Source: JBCCFX01 sp039029515 (GTDB lineage: Bacteria > Planctomycetota > Phycisphaerae > Phycisphaerales > SM1A02). Taken from it: 9,682 nucleotides of DNA. The stretch spans positions 1-9,682 of the forward strand of contig JBCCFX010000156.1 in the NCBI GenBank assembly GCA_039029515.1, in the 5' to 3' direction. The notes under the pieces were generated by a model. That model was given only the letters and a program-made list of their open reading frames with translations. It ran no database searches and was not told where the DNA came from. The position numbers and the translations under genes were made by a program. Shown here piece after piece: positions 1 to 5,998 of the stretch. Each line of letters begins with the position of its first letter. The first letter of the stretch is position 1.

Positions 1-578
1 AGGATCATGTTCGGCGCGCTATCGAGATCGTCGGACCGACGGATAGCCTCGTCGGCAACGTCATCACGTTGATGACACTGCAGCAGAAGTACGATCAGGC
101 CATGGGCTACACCGCGCGCATGCTCGCCGAGCATCCGGATCTGCACGTCATTCGCGAGCAGTACATCAGCCAACTCGTGAATCAGCAGCGCATCGATGAA
201 GCGTTTGCCGTCGCCGAAGATGGCCTGCGGCATGATGCGGACAACGTCTCTAACATCGCACGACTCGGGCAACTTGAAGCCAACTTCCGAGACATCAATC
301 GAGCCGTCGAACTGTTACGCCGCGGCGTTGAGCTCGAACCGGACAACGTCACCGCTCGCGTCCTGTTGTCGCAGGCGTTGGTGCGCTTCGGCGATCTTGA
401 TGCATCGGAAGTGCAGATCAGCGCGGCGATGGAACTCGTGCCGGACGACGCGAAGCCTGCGGTGATCATGGATTACTGTCGTGCGCTGTATTCCTTCGGG
501 CACAATCAGCGCGGCGATCAGTGGCAGCAGCGTGCGCAGGACATCGTGAATACGCTTCAGCCGCCGGCGACCGAGTGA
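1..578 (+). CDS. TPR-repeat protein, C-terminal part (5' end outside the window)
   Basis: The frame is open from the left edge (first full codon at base 3) to a TGA at 576-578, so the gene starts outside the window. The TTG/ATG at 69-74 is probably internal, because the upstream codons already read as helix-like protein (DHVRRAIEIVGPTDSL). The visible roughly 191 residues form helix-turn-helix units typical of tetratricopeptide repeats: small residues at the packing positions and recurring acidic-Asp-Asn/Asp turns such as LEPDN and LVPDD at about 34-residue spacing. The segments IDEAFAVAEDGL, INRAVELLRRGVELEPDN and LDASEVQISAAMELVPDD mark three successive repeats. TPRs are protein-interaction scaffolds; the partner and cellular location cannot be told from this fragment, and an N-terminal domain or signal peptide could lie outside. 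The gene converges on the PTS EIIA gene with a single base between the two stop codons. Confidence 0.85.
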   Translation, partial: DHVRRAIEIVGPTDSLVGNVITLMTLQQKYDQAMGYTARMLAEHPDLHVIREQYISQLVNQQRIDEAFAVAEDGLRHDADNVSNIARLGQLEANFRDINRAVELLRRGVELEPDNVTARVLLSQALVRFGDLDASEVQISAAMELVPDDAKPAVIMDYCRALYSFGHNQRGDQWQQRAQDIVNTLQPPATE

Positions 579-579
579 T

Positions 580-1035
580 TCAATCTTCGGCTTCTGCAAA
601 CAGCTTGAAGAGCGATTCGGCGGAATCAGCTGCGTACGCCTGATCGCGGAACGCCGTGTCTGACATCAGCCGGCTGATTCGTCCCAGCGCCTGAATGTGA
701 TCCGACGTCTTGTCCGGCGGCGATGACAGCAACACGATGAATCGAACCGGCTTCTTGTCGACCGAGTTGAACTCGATGGGCTGGGATGGCACGCCAATCG
801 CCATGACGAGTTGGCTTGAGACGTTGCACTTCCCGTGCGGGATTGCCAGTCCTTCGCCGATGCCGGTGGTCCGCTGTTGTTCGCGTTCCCAGACGACGTC
901 GCGGAGCGTATCCGCATCCGTGATCATGCCGGCCTGATCGAGCACGTCGACGAGCTCATCGATCGCGCCGCGCTTATCGCTCGAGATCAGCGGGACCTTA
1001 ATGGTTTCGGTGCGAAGAACGTCGAGTATGTTCAT
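580..1035 (-). CDS. PTS EIIA type-2 domain protein (fructose/mannitol or PtsN-like)
   Basis: A stand-alone 151-residue protein with the PTS EIIA type-2 fold, the usual length for PtsN-like single-domain proteins. The phosphorylated histidine is H67 in the signature GIGEGLAIPHGK (residues 58-69). The second conserved histidine is H113 in SDHIQALGRISRLM, matching the family's H-(L/I)-x-x-L-x-R-(L/I)-S motif. In this family the active-site histidine receives phosphate from HPr and either passes it to a sugar permease or acts as a nitrogen/potassium regulatory switch. No EIIB/EIIC, HPr or rpoN is visible here, so a regulatory PtsN-type role is favoured but not proven. The ATG at 1035 begins MNILDVL, a typical start for the family; the frame stays open upstream but that part only overlaps rsmB. 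The Shine-Dalgarno is weak. It is the last gene of the minus-strand block, 76 bp after rsmB, and may have its own promoter. Confidence 0.9.
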   Translation of the reverse strand: MNILDVLRTETIKVPLISSDKRGAIDELVDVLDQAGMITDADTLRDVVWEREQQRTTGIGEGLAIPHGKCNVSSQLVMAIGVPSQPIEFNSVDKKPVRFIVLLSSPPDKTSDHIQALGRISRLMSDTAFRDQAYAADSAESLFKLFAEAED

Positions 1036-1086
1036 GGTCGTCAGTCCATCGGTCCGCGCGTGCCACGTGCTCGGACTCGGTAGCGG

Positions 1087-1092
1087 AGTGTA
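1087..1092 (-). promoter_or_regulatory. candidate extended -10 box for the PTS EIIA gene
   Basis: On the minus strand the rsmB-EIIA gap contains TGGTACACT, a TG-n-TACACT extended -10 pattern, 51 nt upstream of the EIIA ATG. I see no convincing -35 hexamer at 16-18 bp. The same GGTACAC core occurs in the -10 region of the dehydrogenase gene at 5985-5991. It would let the EIIA gene be transcribed apart from rsmB. The support is pattern only. Confidence 0.3.
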
Positions 1093-1111
1093 CCACGGTC
1101 GATCAAGATCA

Positions 1112-2425
1112 TCACCGGACGAGCAGTGCCGCGTAGCTGCCATCGGAGTACGTCGTCGGCGCATCGCCCGGCTGGCCAGATGGCCAGCGCGAGGCCACGG
1201 CCACTTCCGTGAAGGGATGCCACTCGCGAATCCACGCCGTCTGCTTCGCGTTCTCAGCCGGCTCGATGCTGCAAGTCGCGTAGAGCAGATGTCCGTTCGG
1301 CGCGAGCAGTGGAATCGTGTCCGCGATGATCTGACGCTGAACGCCGACGAGCTGGTCGATCGTTTCCTCACGCCAGCGATACCGAGCTTCGACGCGACGA
1401 GCAAGAACGCCGGTGTTCGAGCACGGGACATCGAGCAGGAGCAGGTCAGCTTGCCCGTTGTGATTGTGCAGATCGCCCGGCTCAACGATCGTGATGCGAT
1501 CATTGTTGGCGAACGTCGTGCGGAGTACCTTGCGGCGGGCGTCATCAATGTCCGTCGCGATGATTCGGGCATTGGGATGCATGCGCGCGAGCTGCGATGT
1601 CTTCGTGCCTTGGCCGGCACACACATCCATGATGCACTTGGGCAAGATCGTGCGCGTCAATTCGACCGGCTGCGCCGAAGAAGGATCCTGCACGCGCGCG
1701 CCGGGTTGCGCCGCCAGCACGCGACCGAGATCCTCGATCACACCGTCGTACACGCGAAATCCCGGTTGCATGTGCGCCGGCCCGATCGAATCATCGTCGA
1801 TGCCTGACACGATGATCGGCGGGACGATAAGTCCATGGCGACCGAGTTGCAGCGCAGCATCACGCCCCAACGCGGAGATCCAGTGCGCGAGCAGCGGTCG
1901 CGGAATCGAAAGCTGAGCCGCGTGGCGGGTGAGTTCGTCGTCTGAGAAGACGTTCTCGCGCAATCGCCATGCGCCGCCGTCGGACCGAGGGAGTTCATCG
2001 CGACGCGCGGGATCGTGCGTGTCGACGAGCTCATCGCGCACGCCCGCGACCTTGCGGAGAATGGCGTTGACCATCCCGCCCGCTTTGGGTCGAACCGCGC
2101 GCTTCGCCCACTCCACCGACTCGTTGATGACCGCATGGTCTGGCAGGCGATCGAGCAGGAGCAATTGCGCCGCGCCGGAGAGCAGGATCGCCTGCATGTG
2201 CGGCTCGGTGTTGTCCCATGGTCGCGAGAGAAAATGCTCGACGACAGCGCGCATCGTCAACCAGCGCCGCGCGACCGCATGATCGATTGCGTTGGCAAGA
2301 CCGGCATCGCGCGGAGACAGCGAAGATGTGTCAAAAGCATCGAGTGGCAGATCAGGAAACCATTTGACTCGACGCACAAGACGTTGCGCGACCAGGCTTC
2401 GAGCCGACTCGGTCACCTCAGGCAT
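1112..2425 (-). CDS. rsmB: 16S rRNA (cytosine(967)-C(5))-methyltransferase RsmB
   Basis: A 437-residue protein with the full RsmB layout: an N-terminal NusB-like helical RNA-binding domain (about residues 1-140) followed by a Rossmann-fold SAM-dependent methyltransferase. Seen directly are the pre-motif VQDPSSAQP (245-253), SAM-binding motif I DVCAGQGTKTSQLA (267-280), motif IV DVPCSNTGVLARR (332-344) with C335, and motif VI LLYATCSIEPAEN (380-392) with C385. In RNA m5C methyltransferases the motif VI cysteine attacks C6 of the cytosine and the motif IV cysteine releases the product, so both catalytic cysteines are present. By family knowledge it methylates a helix 31 cytosine of 16S rRNA in the cytoplasm. 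The ATG at 2425 has an AGGA 7 nt upstream. It starts 25 bp after the DinB-like gene and two genes after metK, which supplies its methyl donor. Confidence 0.93.
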   Translation of the reverse strand: MPEVTESARSLVAQRLVRRVKWFPDLPLDAFDTSSLSPRDAGLANAIDHAVARRWLTMRAVVEHFLSRPWDNTEPHMQAILLSGAAQLLLLDRLPDHAVINESVEWAKRAVRPKAGGMVNAILRKVAGVRDELVDTHDPARRDELPRSDGGAWRLRENVFSDDELTRHAAQLSIPRPLLAHWISALGRDAALQLGRHGLIVPPIIVSGIDDDSIGPAHMQPGFRVYDGVIEDLGRVLAAQPGARVQDPSSAQPVELTRTILPKCIMDVCAGQGTKTSQLARMHPNARIIATDIDDARRKVLRTTFANNDRITIVEPGDLHNHNGQADLLLLDVPCSNTGVLARRVEARYRWREETIDQLVGVQRQIIADTIPLLAPNGHLLYATCSIEPAENAKQTAWIREWHPFTEVAVASRWPSGQPGDAPTTYSDGSYAALLVR

Positions 2426-2450
2426 GGTGTGATCCTACCGGGGTTGATTG

Positions 2451-2945
2451 TCATTGCGTGCGATCGTTGGGATTTCCCATCAGACGACGAATCGCGCGGA
2501 TGCTGCCGAGATGGTTCGCGAAGTCGTTCAGCGGACGAACAAAGCGCGCCAACGTCGGTTCATCGCCCCACGGACCTTCGCGCGTCGCTTCGGGCGTGCG
2601 CATCCAGTCTTCGGCATCGTGCTCACGCACGCCGGCGATCACCTCTTTGGTGGCGCTGTGAATCGCGGACAGCAACTGGTCGATCGTCGCGATGTCATCC
2701 GGCGATGCGATGTTCGTAGCGCGCGGCGATTCCAGCAGCTTGAGCATGAACTGGCGAAGGCCGACGAGATGATGTCCGATGCGTAGAACCGAATTGCAAT
2801 CGTGACCAGGTTCCGCCGTCAGGATGGATGCATCCATTCCTTCGAAGGCCGCTTCCGTGCGCGCGACCTGATTCTCGATGATCGCAATCAGCGTCGCATT
2901 CGTGGCGGGCAGCGCCGTTTCTATTGCCGTCATGATCTCGCTCAC
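2451..2945 (-). CDS. DinB-superfamily (four-helix bundle) protein
   Basis: A 164-residue protein resembling the DinB/YfiT-like metal-dependent superfamily. The first motif is LRIGHHLVGLRQFML (residues 54-68, H58/H59) and the last is NHLGSIRAIRRLM (144-156, H145), which fits the usual C-terminal H-x-G-x-I/R pattern. Members are often thiol-dependent transferases or of unknown function, and no substrate can be assigned here. The position usually holding the third ligand, four residues before the last histidine, is D141 rather than His. The GTG start at 2943-2945 follows the metK TAA stop without a gap; an ATG four codons downstream (2933) is an equally plausible start. No strong Shine-Dalgarno is visible, so translation is probably coupled to metK. 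It lies between metK and rsmB in one tight transcription unit. The protein is hydrophilic, with no signal peptide. Confidence 0.8.
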   Translation of the reverse strand: MSEIMTAIETALPATNATLIAIIENQVARTEAAFEGMDASILTAEPGHDCNSVLRIGHHLVGLRQFMLKLLESPRATNIASPDDIATIDQLLSAIHSATKEVIAGVREHDAEDWMRTPEATREGPWGDEPTLARFVRPLNDFANHLGSIRAIRRLMGNPNDRTQ

Positions 2946-4148
2946 TTACGCCGTGGCGCCGGCAAACTGATTCGCCGCTGCACGAAGGGCGTCGACCTTG
3001 TCGATCTTCTCCCACGAGAACGTACCGTCGCCGCATTCGCCCGGCTCGCGACCAAAGTGACCGTGGTACGCCGTGTGTGCGTAGATGGGACGAAGCAGAT
3101 CGAGCGTGTCGATGATGCCGCGCGGAGAAAGGTCGAACACCTGGGCAATGATCGCCGCGAGCTTGTCCTCGTCGATCTTCGCCGTGCCTTCGCAATCGAG
3201 GTGGATGCTCGTCGGTTCCGGCACGCCGATCGCGTAGCTCAGCTGCACCTCGCAGGTGTCCGCGAGATCTGCAGCGACGATGTTCTTCGCGATGTATCGC
3301 GCCATGTATGCCGCGGAACGGTCGACCTTGGACGGATCCTTGCCGGAGAAGGCGCCACCGCCGTGACGGCCGCGGCCGCCATAGGTGTCGACGATGATTT
3401 TCCGGCCGGTCAGGCCACAGTCGCCGTGAGGCCCGCCGAGTTCGAACTTGCCTGTCGGATTGACGTGGATCGTGATGTCCTTGTTCCACCAGTCGCCGAG
3501 CACCGGCGCGATGATGTGTTCGGTAACCGCGTCGCGAAGCGCGGTCTGATTGTCGTTCCACTCCGGACCATGCTGCGTGGAGATGACCACGGTGTCGATG
3601 CGCTGCGGTTCGTGACCGAGGTACTCGACCGTGACCTGGCTCTTCGCGTCGGGACGAAGGTGGGGGATCTTGCCGCTCTCGCGCACTTCCGCGTGTCGGG
3701 CCACGAGACGATGCGAGAGATCGATCGCGAGCGGCATGAGGTTCTTCGTTTCGCGGCAGGCGAAGCCGAACATCAAACCCTGGTCACCCGCGCCCTGTTC
3801 CTTGTGCAGGCCGGCGCCCTGATCAACACCCTGCGCGATGTCCGGCGACTGCTGGTCGAGCGACACGAGCACGGCGCAACTGTTGTAGTCAAATCCCTTC
3901 GCGCCATCGTCGTAGCCGATGCGCTTGATGGTCTGACGGACGATCTGCGGAATGTCGACGTAGCCATCGCATGTCACTTCACCTGCGACGACCGCCATGC
4001 CCGTGGTGACCATCGTCTCGCACGCGACGCGCGAGTTGGGATCCGCGGTCAGCATCGCATCGAGGATCGCGTCGGAGATCTGATCGGAGATCTTGTCCGG
4101 GTGCCCCATGGACACGGACTCTGACGTGAAGAGGTAGGGTCGTGACAT
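2946..4148 (-). CDS. metK: S-adenosylmethionine synthetase MetK
   Basis: A 400-residue protein, close to the usual 380-400 length. It makes S-adenosylmethionine from methionine and ATP, with release of phosphate and pyrophosphate, in the cytoplasm as a tetramer. Both family signatures are intact: GAGDQGLMFGFA (residues 119-130), which binds adenine/methionine, and the phosphate-binding loop GGGAFSGKD (263-271) continuing into PSKVDRS. The N-terminal GHPDK (15-19) provides the ATP-binding histidine and aspartate. The ATG at 4148 gives the typical N-terminus LFTSESVSMGHPDK, with AGGA 10 nt upstream. It is the first gene of a tight run metK-dinB-like-rsmB; the TAA stop touches the next gene's GTG. 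The 72-bp leader carries two inverted repeats that may control it. No known SAM-riboswitch architecture is recognisable there. Confidence 0.97.
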   Translation of the reverse strand: MSRPYLFTSESVSMGHPDKISDQISDAILDAMLTADPNSRVACETMVTTGMAVVAGEVTCDGYVDIPQIVRQTIKRIGYDDGAKGFDYNSCAVLVSLDQQSPDIAQGVDQGAGLHKEQGAGDQGLMFGFACRETKNLMPLAIDLSHRLVARHAEVRESGKIPHLRPDAKSQVTVEYLGHEPQRIDTVVISTQHGPEWNDNQTALRDAVTEHIIAPVLGDWWNKDITIHVNPTGKFELGGPHGDCGLTGRKIIVDTYGGRGRHGGGAFSGKDPSKVDRSAAYMARYIAKNIVAADLADTCEVQLSYAIGVPEPTSIHLDCEGTAKIDEDKLAAIIAQVFDLSPRGIIDTLDLLRPIYAHTAYHGHFGREPGECGDGTFSWEKIDKVDALRAAANQFAGATA

Positions 4149-4179
4149 GTCGTGTCAGTCCTTGCGTGAGTTCTTTATT

Positions 4180-4197
4180 CGTTCATCCGGATGAACG
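4180..4197. promoter_or_regulatory. perfect 18-bp palindrome upstream of metK (candidate operator)
   Basis: CGTTCATCCGGATGAACG equals its own reverse complement over all 18 bases. It sits 32 bp upstream of the metK ATG, in the position of a repressor site over a core promoter. On the minus strand a further CATCCG lies 8 bp before the one inside the palindrome, so a half-site-like unit is repeated. It could also fold as an RNA hairpin with a 7-bp stem and CCGG loop, but no U-run follows on either strand, which argues against an intrinsic terminator. I infer a site for a dimeric regulator of methionine/SAM metabolism, analogous in logic to MetJ or SahR sites; it is not a sequence match to one I can name. 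Confidence 0.5.
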
Positions 4198-4207
4198 GAT
4201 GGTAATT

Positions 4208-4220
4208 CCGTAGTCTACGG
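4208..4220. promoter_or_regulatory. 13-nt inverted repeat between the C25 gene and metK
   Basis: CCGTAG-T-CTACGG is a 6+1+6 perfect inverted repeat directly after the C25 peptidase stop codon. Its centre is about 25 bp from the centre of the larger palindrome at 4180-4197. As RNA it gives only a 5-bp stem with a 3-nt loop and no U-run, so it is a poor terminator. It may be a second, weaker protein-binding site or a short mRNA-end hairpin. Confidence 0.3.
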
Positions 4221-5924
4221 TCAATCGATGCGATCTTCAACGATCCGGCGTGATGTCCCGGGCCGGATTTTGACTGCCGTCCATGCGTCTACCACTTGTC
4301 CGGACGAATCGAGTCCCTGGCCGTAGATCTTGATGATCGCCGCTTCCGGGAGATCCGCAAGGTCGATCGTGCATTCAAGCCGGCCATCAGCCCACGGCAC
4401 TGCCTGACGCAGGACCACCGGATCGTTCGCCGCCTGATATCGCCGCATGCGATCATCGTGCGTCGCGGGGTCATCGCAGGGATCGCCCGGCGTCAGATTC
4501 CGTTGATCGACGGTCAGCCGATCCCGTTCCACCGTGATGATCGCATCGCCCGCCTCGACGTCGTTCATCGTCGCGCGCAGCGTGGCGCCGTCGAATGTCA
4601 CATCGTTCCATGCACTGTCGGCCATGGCGATCGCCGTCGCGGGGTCGCCGAACAGGTTGTACCGCATCGGATTCCTGACGCGAAGCTGTTCGAGTGAGGA
4701 CGGCCAGTTGTCGAACCGCGCGATCAAGCCCGCGATGCGATCGAGTTGGGCATCGGCGGCATCAGGTTGCACGACGGCACGGTCGATCTGCAGATCAAGC
4801 TCACCGACAGTGGACGTTTGCCTCTGGAACGCAATTGTGCACGTTTCCTTCACGCGCAATGCGTTGGCATATGGATGCGTCGGTCGGCTGCCCGCCATGA
4901 CAGCGATCGGGCCGTTGGGATGCAGCAGCAGCGCGGTCCCGAGCGACGGCTTCTTGTCGCCGGTATCGAACCAGCCCGTATTGCAACACGACAAGAGCGC
5001 GATGGGTGCGAGCGGCGGTTGCTCGTTGAGGCTGGCAAGATCGTTGTTGTGCAGCATGTCGTACCGCGAACCACTCGGACAGTGAATGCGATCGAATGCG
5101 TACGTCGAGCCGTGGCCGACATAGGCGAACAGAAACGCGCCTTCTTCGAGGCGGTCAATCACGGTGTCGGACGCTTCGCCGGGCACCGGGCAATAGACGC
5201 TCGACGTCTTCCCGTACGTCATCGAGATATCAAACGTCTCCGGCACATACCACGCGACGAGTTGGCGAAACAGGTGTTCAAGCAGCGCATCGGCGGGGCC
5301 GAAATGACCTTCGCCGGCAACGAATGTCACGCGTCGTCGCCATGTGCCAAAGTTTTGCTGTTGCTCGTAACGCCGCGTTTTCTCCAGCACGATCATTGCT
5401 TCATCGAACGTTCGCGCCGGAATGCGGCCAAGCGGGAAGTCCGGTCGCGTGTCGCGGTCATTGATGTACTGGTAGTTCTCATCCGATGCGAATGTGCGCA
5501 CGCGATGCTCGCGCAACGTGACATCGCGGATGTCATGCATGAACGTCGGAATGCCGTTCTCGGATGTGCTGCCGAGCAGAAGAACCGCGAACAGTTCGTT
5601 GGCGTGTCGCTGCGCGGTGTCACGAATCATCCGTTGCGTCGCATGGCGTCGCGCGTTCTCATCGTCAATGGCCGGCACGGCCGCGACCACGACGTTCCAG
5701 CCGGTCGACAGTCGGTACGCAGCCCAGGCATCCGCGGCATCGGAGAGCGCTGATCCGTGGACGATCATCAACGTGCGTTCAAGTGGTCGCGCCACGGCGT
5801 GCACATCGTGCTGGGCCATTGATGATCGCGAGCACACCGCCGTGCACACGATCGCCACGAGGACGAACCAGCGTGTTTTTCGCCAGTGGTTGATCGATCG
5901 CGGCATGGCGATTCGGGGCTCCAT
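4221..5924 (-). CDS. secreted gingipain-type peptidase C25 family protein
   Basis: A 567-residue protein counted from the ATG at 5924. ATG 5906, six codons on, is an alternative; the frame also stays open to an ATG at 5975, but the signal peptide argues for a later start. The basic stretch HWRKTR followed by WFVLVAIVCTAVCS and SSMAQ (to about residue 38) is a Sec signal peptide with probable cleavage near MA-Q. The body has C25 peptidase landmarks: SDENYQYINDRD...FPLGRIPA (147-169), the catalytic histidine H271 in FAYVGHGS, the catalytic cysteine C314 in SCCNTGWFD, and the family-typical closing motif YNLFGDPATAI (422-432). The His-Cys dyad is intact, so an active cysteine endopeptidase outside the cytoplasm is likely; cleavage specificity cannot be read. 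Residues from about 437 look like a beta-rich Ig-like domain, as follows the catalytic domain in gingipains. No PorSS-type or PEP-CTERM tail is visible. It precedes metK by 72 bp. Confidence 0.82.
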   Translation of the reverse strand: MEPRIAMPRSINHWRKTRWFVLVAIVCTAVCSRSSMAQHDVHAVARPLERTLMIVHGSALSDAADAWAAYRLSTGWNVVVAAVPAIDDENARRHATQRMIRDTAQRHANELFAVLLLGSTSENGIPTFMHDIRDVTLREHRVRTFASDENYQYINDRDTRPDFPLGRIPARTFDEAMIVLEKTRRYEQQQNFGTWRRRVTFVAGEGHFGPADALLEHLFRQLVAWYVPETFDISMTYGKTSSVYCPVPGEASDTVIDRLEEGAFLFAYVGHGSTYAFDRIHCPSGSRYDMLHNNDLASLNEQPPLAPIALLSCCNTGWFDTGDKKPSLGTALLLHPNGPIAVMAGSRPTHPYANALRVKETCTIAFQRQTSTVGELDLQIDRAVVQPDAADAQLDRIAGLIARFDNWPSSLEQLRVRNPMRYNLFGDPATAIAMADSAWNDVTFDGATLRATMNDVEAGDAIITVERDRLTVDQRNLTPGDPCDDPATHDDRMRRYQAANDPVVLRQAVPWADGRLECTIDLADLPEAAIIKIYGQGLDSSGQVVDAWTAVKIRPGTSRRIVEDRID

Positions 5925-5955
5925 TCGTCGGCCTGAACTGAACATCTCGCAGACC

Positions 5956-5961
5956 ATTCTA
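5956..5961 (-). promoter_or_regulatory. candidate -10 box for the C25 peptidase gene
   Basis: TAGAAT on the minus strand differs from TATAAT at one base and would give a leader of about 25 nt before the ATG at 5924. No good -35 hexamer is seen 16-18 bp upstream. It lies beside the opposing promoter of the dehydrogenase gene, so the two divergent promoters would be nested. Confidence 0.35.
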
Positions 5962-5963
5962 TT

Positions 5964-5992
5964 TCGACACTCCACGCGGTTTCTGGTACACC
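5964..5992 (+). promoter_or_regulatory. sigma70-like promoter of the dehydrogenase gene, leaderless spacing
   Basis: TCGACA at 5964-5969 matches TTGACA at 5 of 6 bases. It is followed by a 17-bp spacer and TACACC at 5987-5992, which keeps the TA of a -10 box and is preceded by TG one base away. A start 7 nt past the -10 falls on 5999, the A of the ATG. This agrees with the lack of any Shine-Dalgarno before that gene and suggests a leaderless or nearly leaderless mRNA. Confidence 0.45.
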
Positions 5993-5998
5993 GCTCGA

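Noticed and set aside
69..74. TTG/ATG as the start of the TPR protein
   Set aside because: The frame is open and protein-like back to the window edge, so the true start lies outside.
1036..1626. Upstream extension of the EIIA reading frame to a start at 1626
   Set aside because: The added ~197 residues overlap rsmB in another frame, are Arg/Ser-rich and lack any domain; EIIA proteins begin close to MNILDVL.
1001..1807. 268-codon plus-strand open frame opposite rsmB
   Set aside because: Arg-rich shadow of the conserved methyltransferase motifs on the minus strand.
2802..4124. 440-codon plus-strand open frame opposite metK
   Set aside because: It is antisense to a clearly conserved enzyme and its translation is a low-complexity Arg/Val/Asp-rich sequence without domain features; a GC-rich shadow frame.
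4149..4220. SAM riboswitch in the metK leader
   Set aside because: Only 72 nt are available and no multi-helix junction of a known SAM class can be recognised; two short palindromes explain the symmetry better.
4180..4220. Intrinsic terminator after the C25 gene
   Set aside because: Neither hairpin is followed by a U-run on the minus strand.
4746..5753. 335-codon plus-strand open frame opposite the C25 gene
   Set aside because: It lies entirely over the conserved C25 catalytic domain on the other strand and shows no recognisable motif.
580..5924. Defence island or toxin-antitoxin module in the minus-strand block
   Set aside because: Apart from the secreted C25 peptidase and the PTS EIIA protein, the genes are core metabolism or RNA modification with intact family signatures; no toxin, helicase, nuclease or reverse-transcriptase architecture is present.
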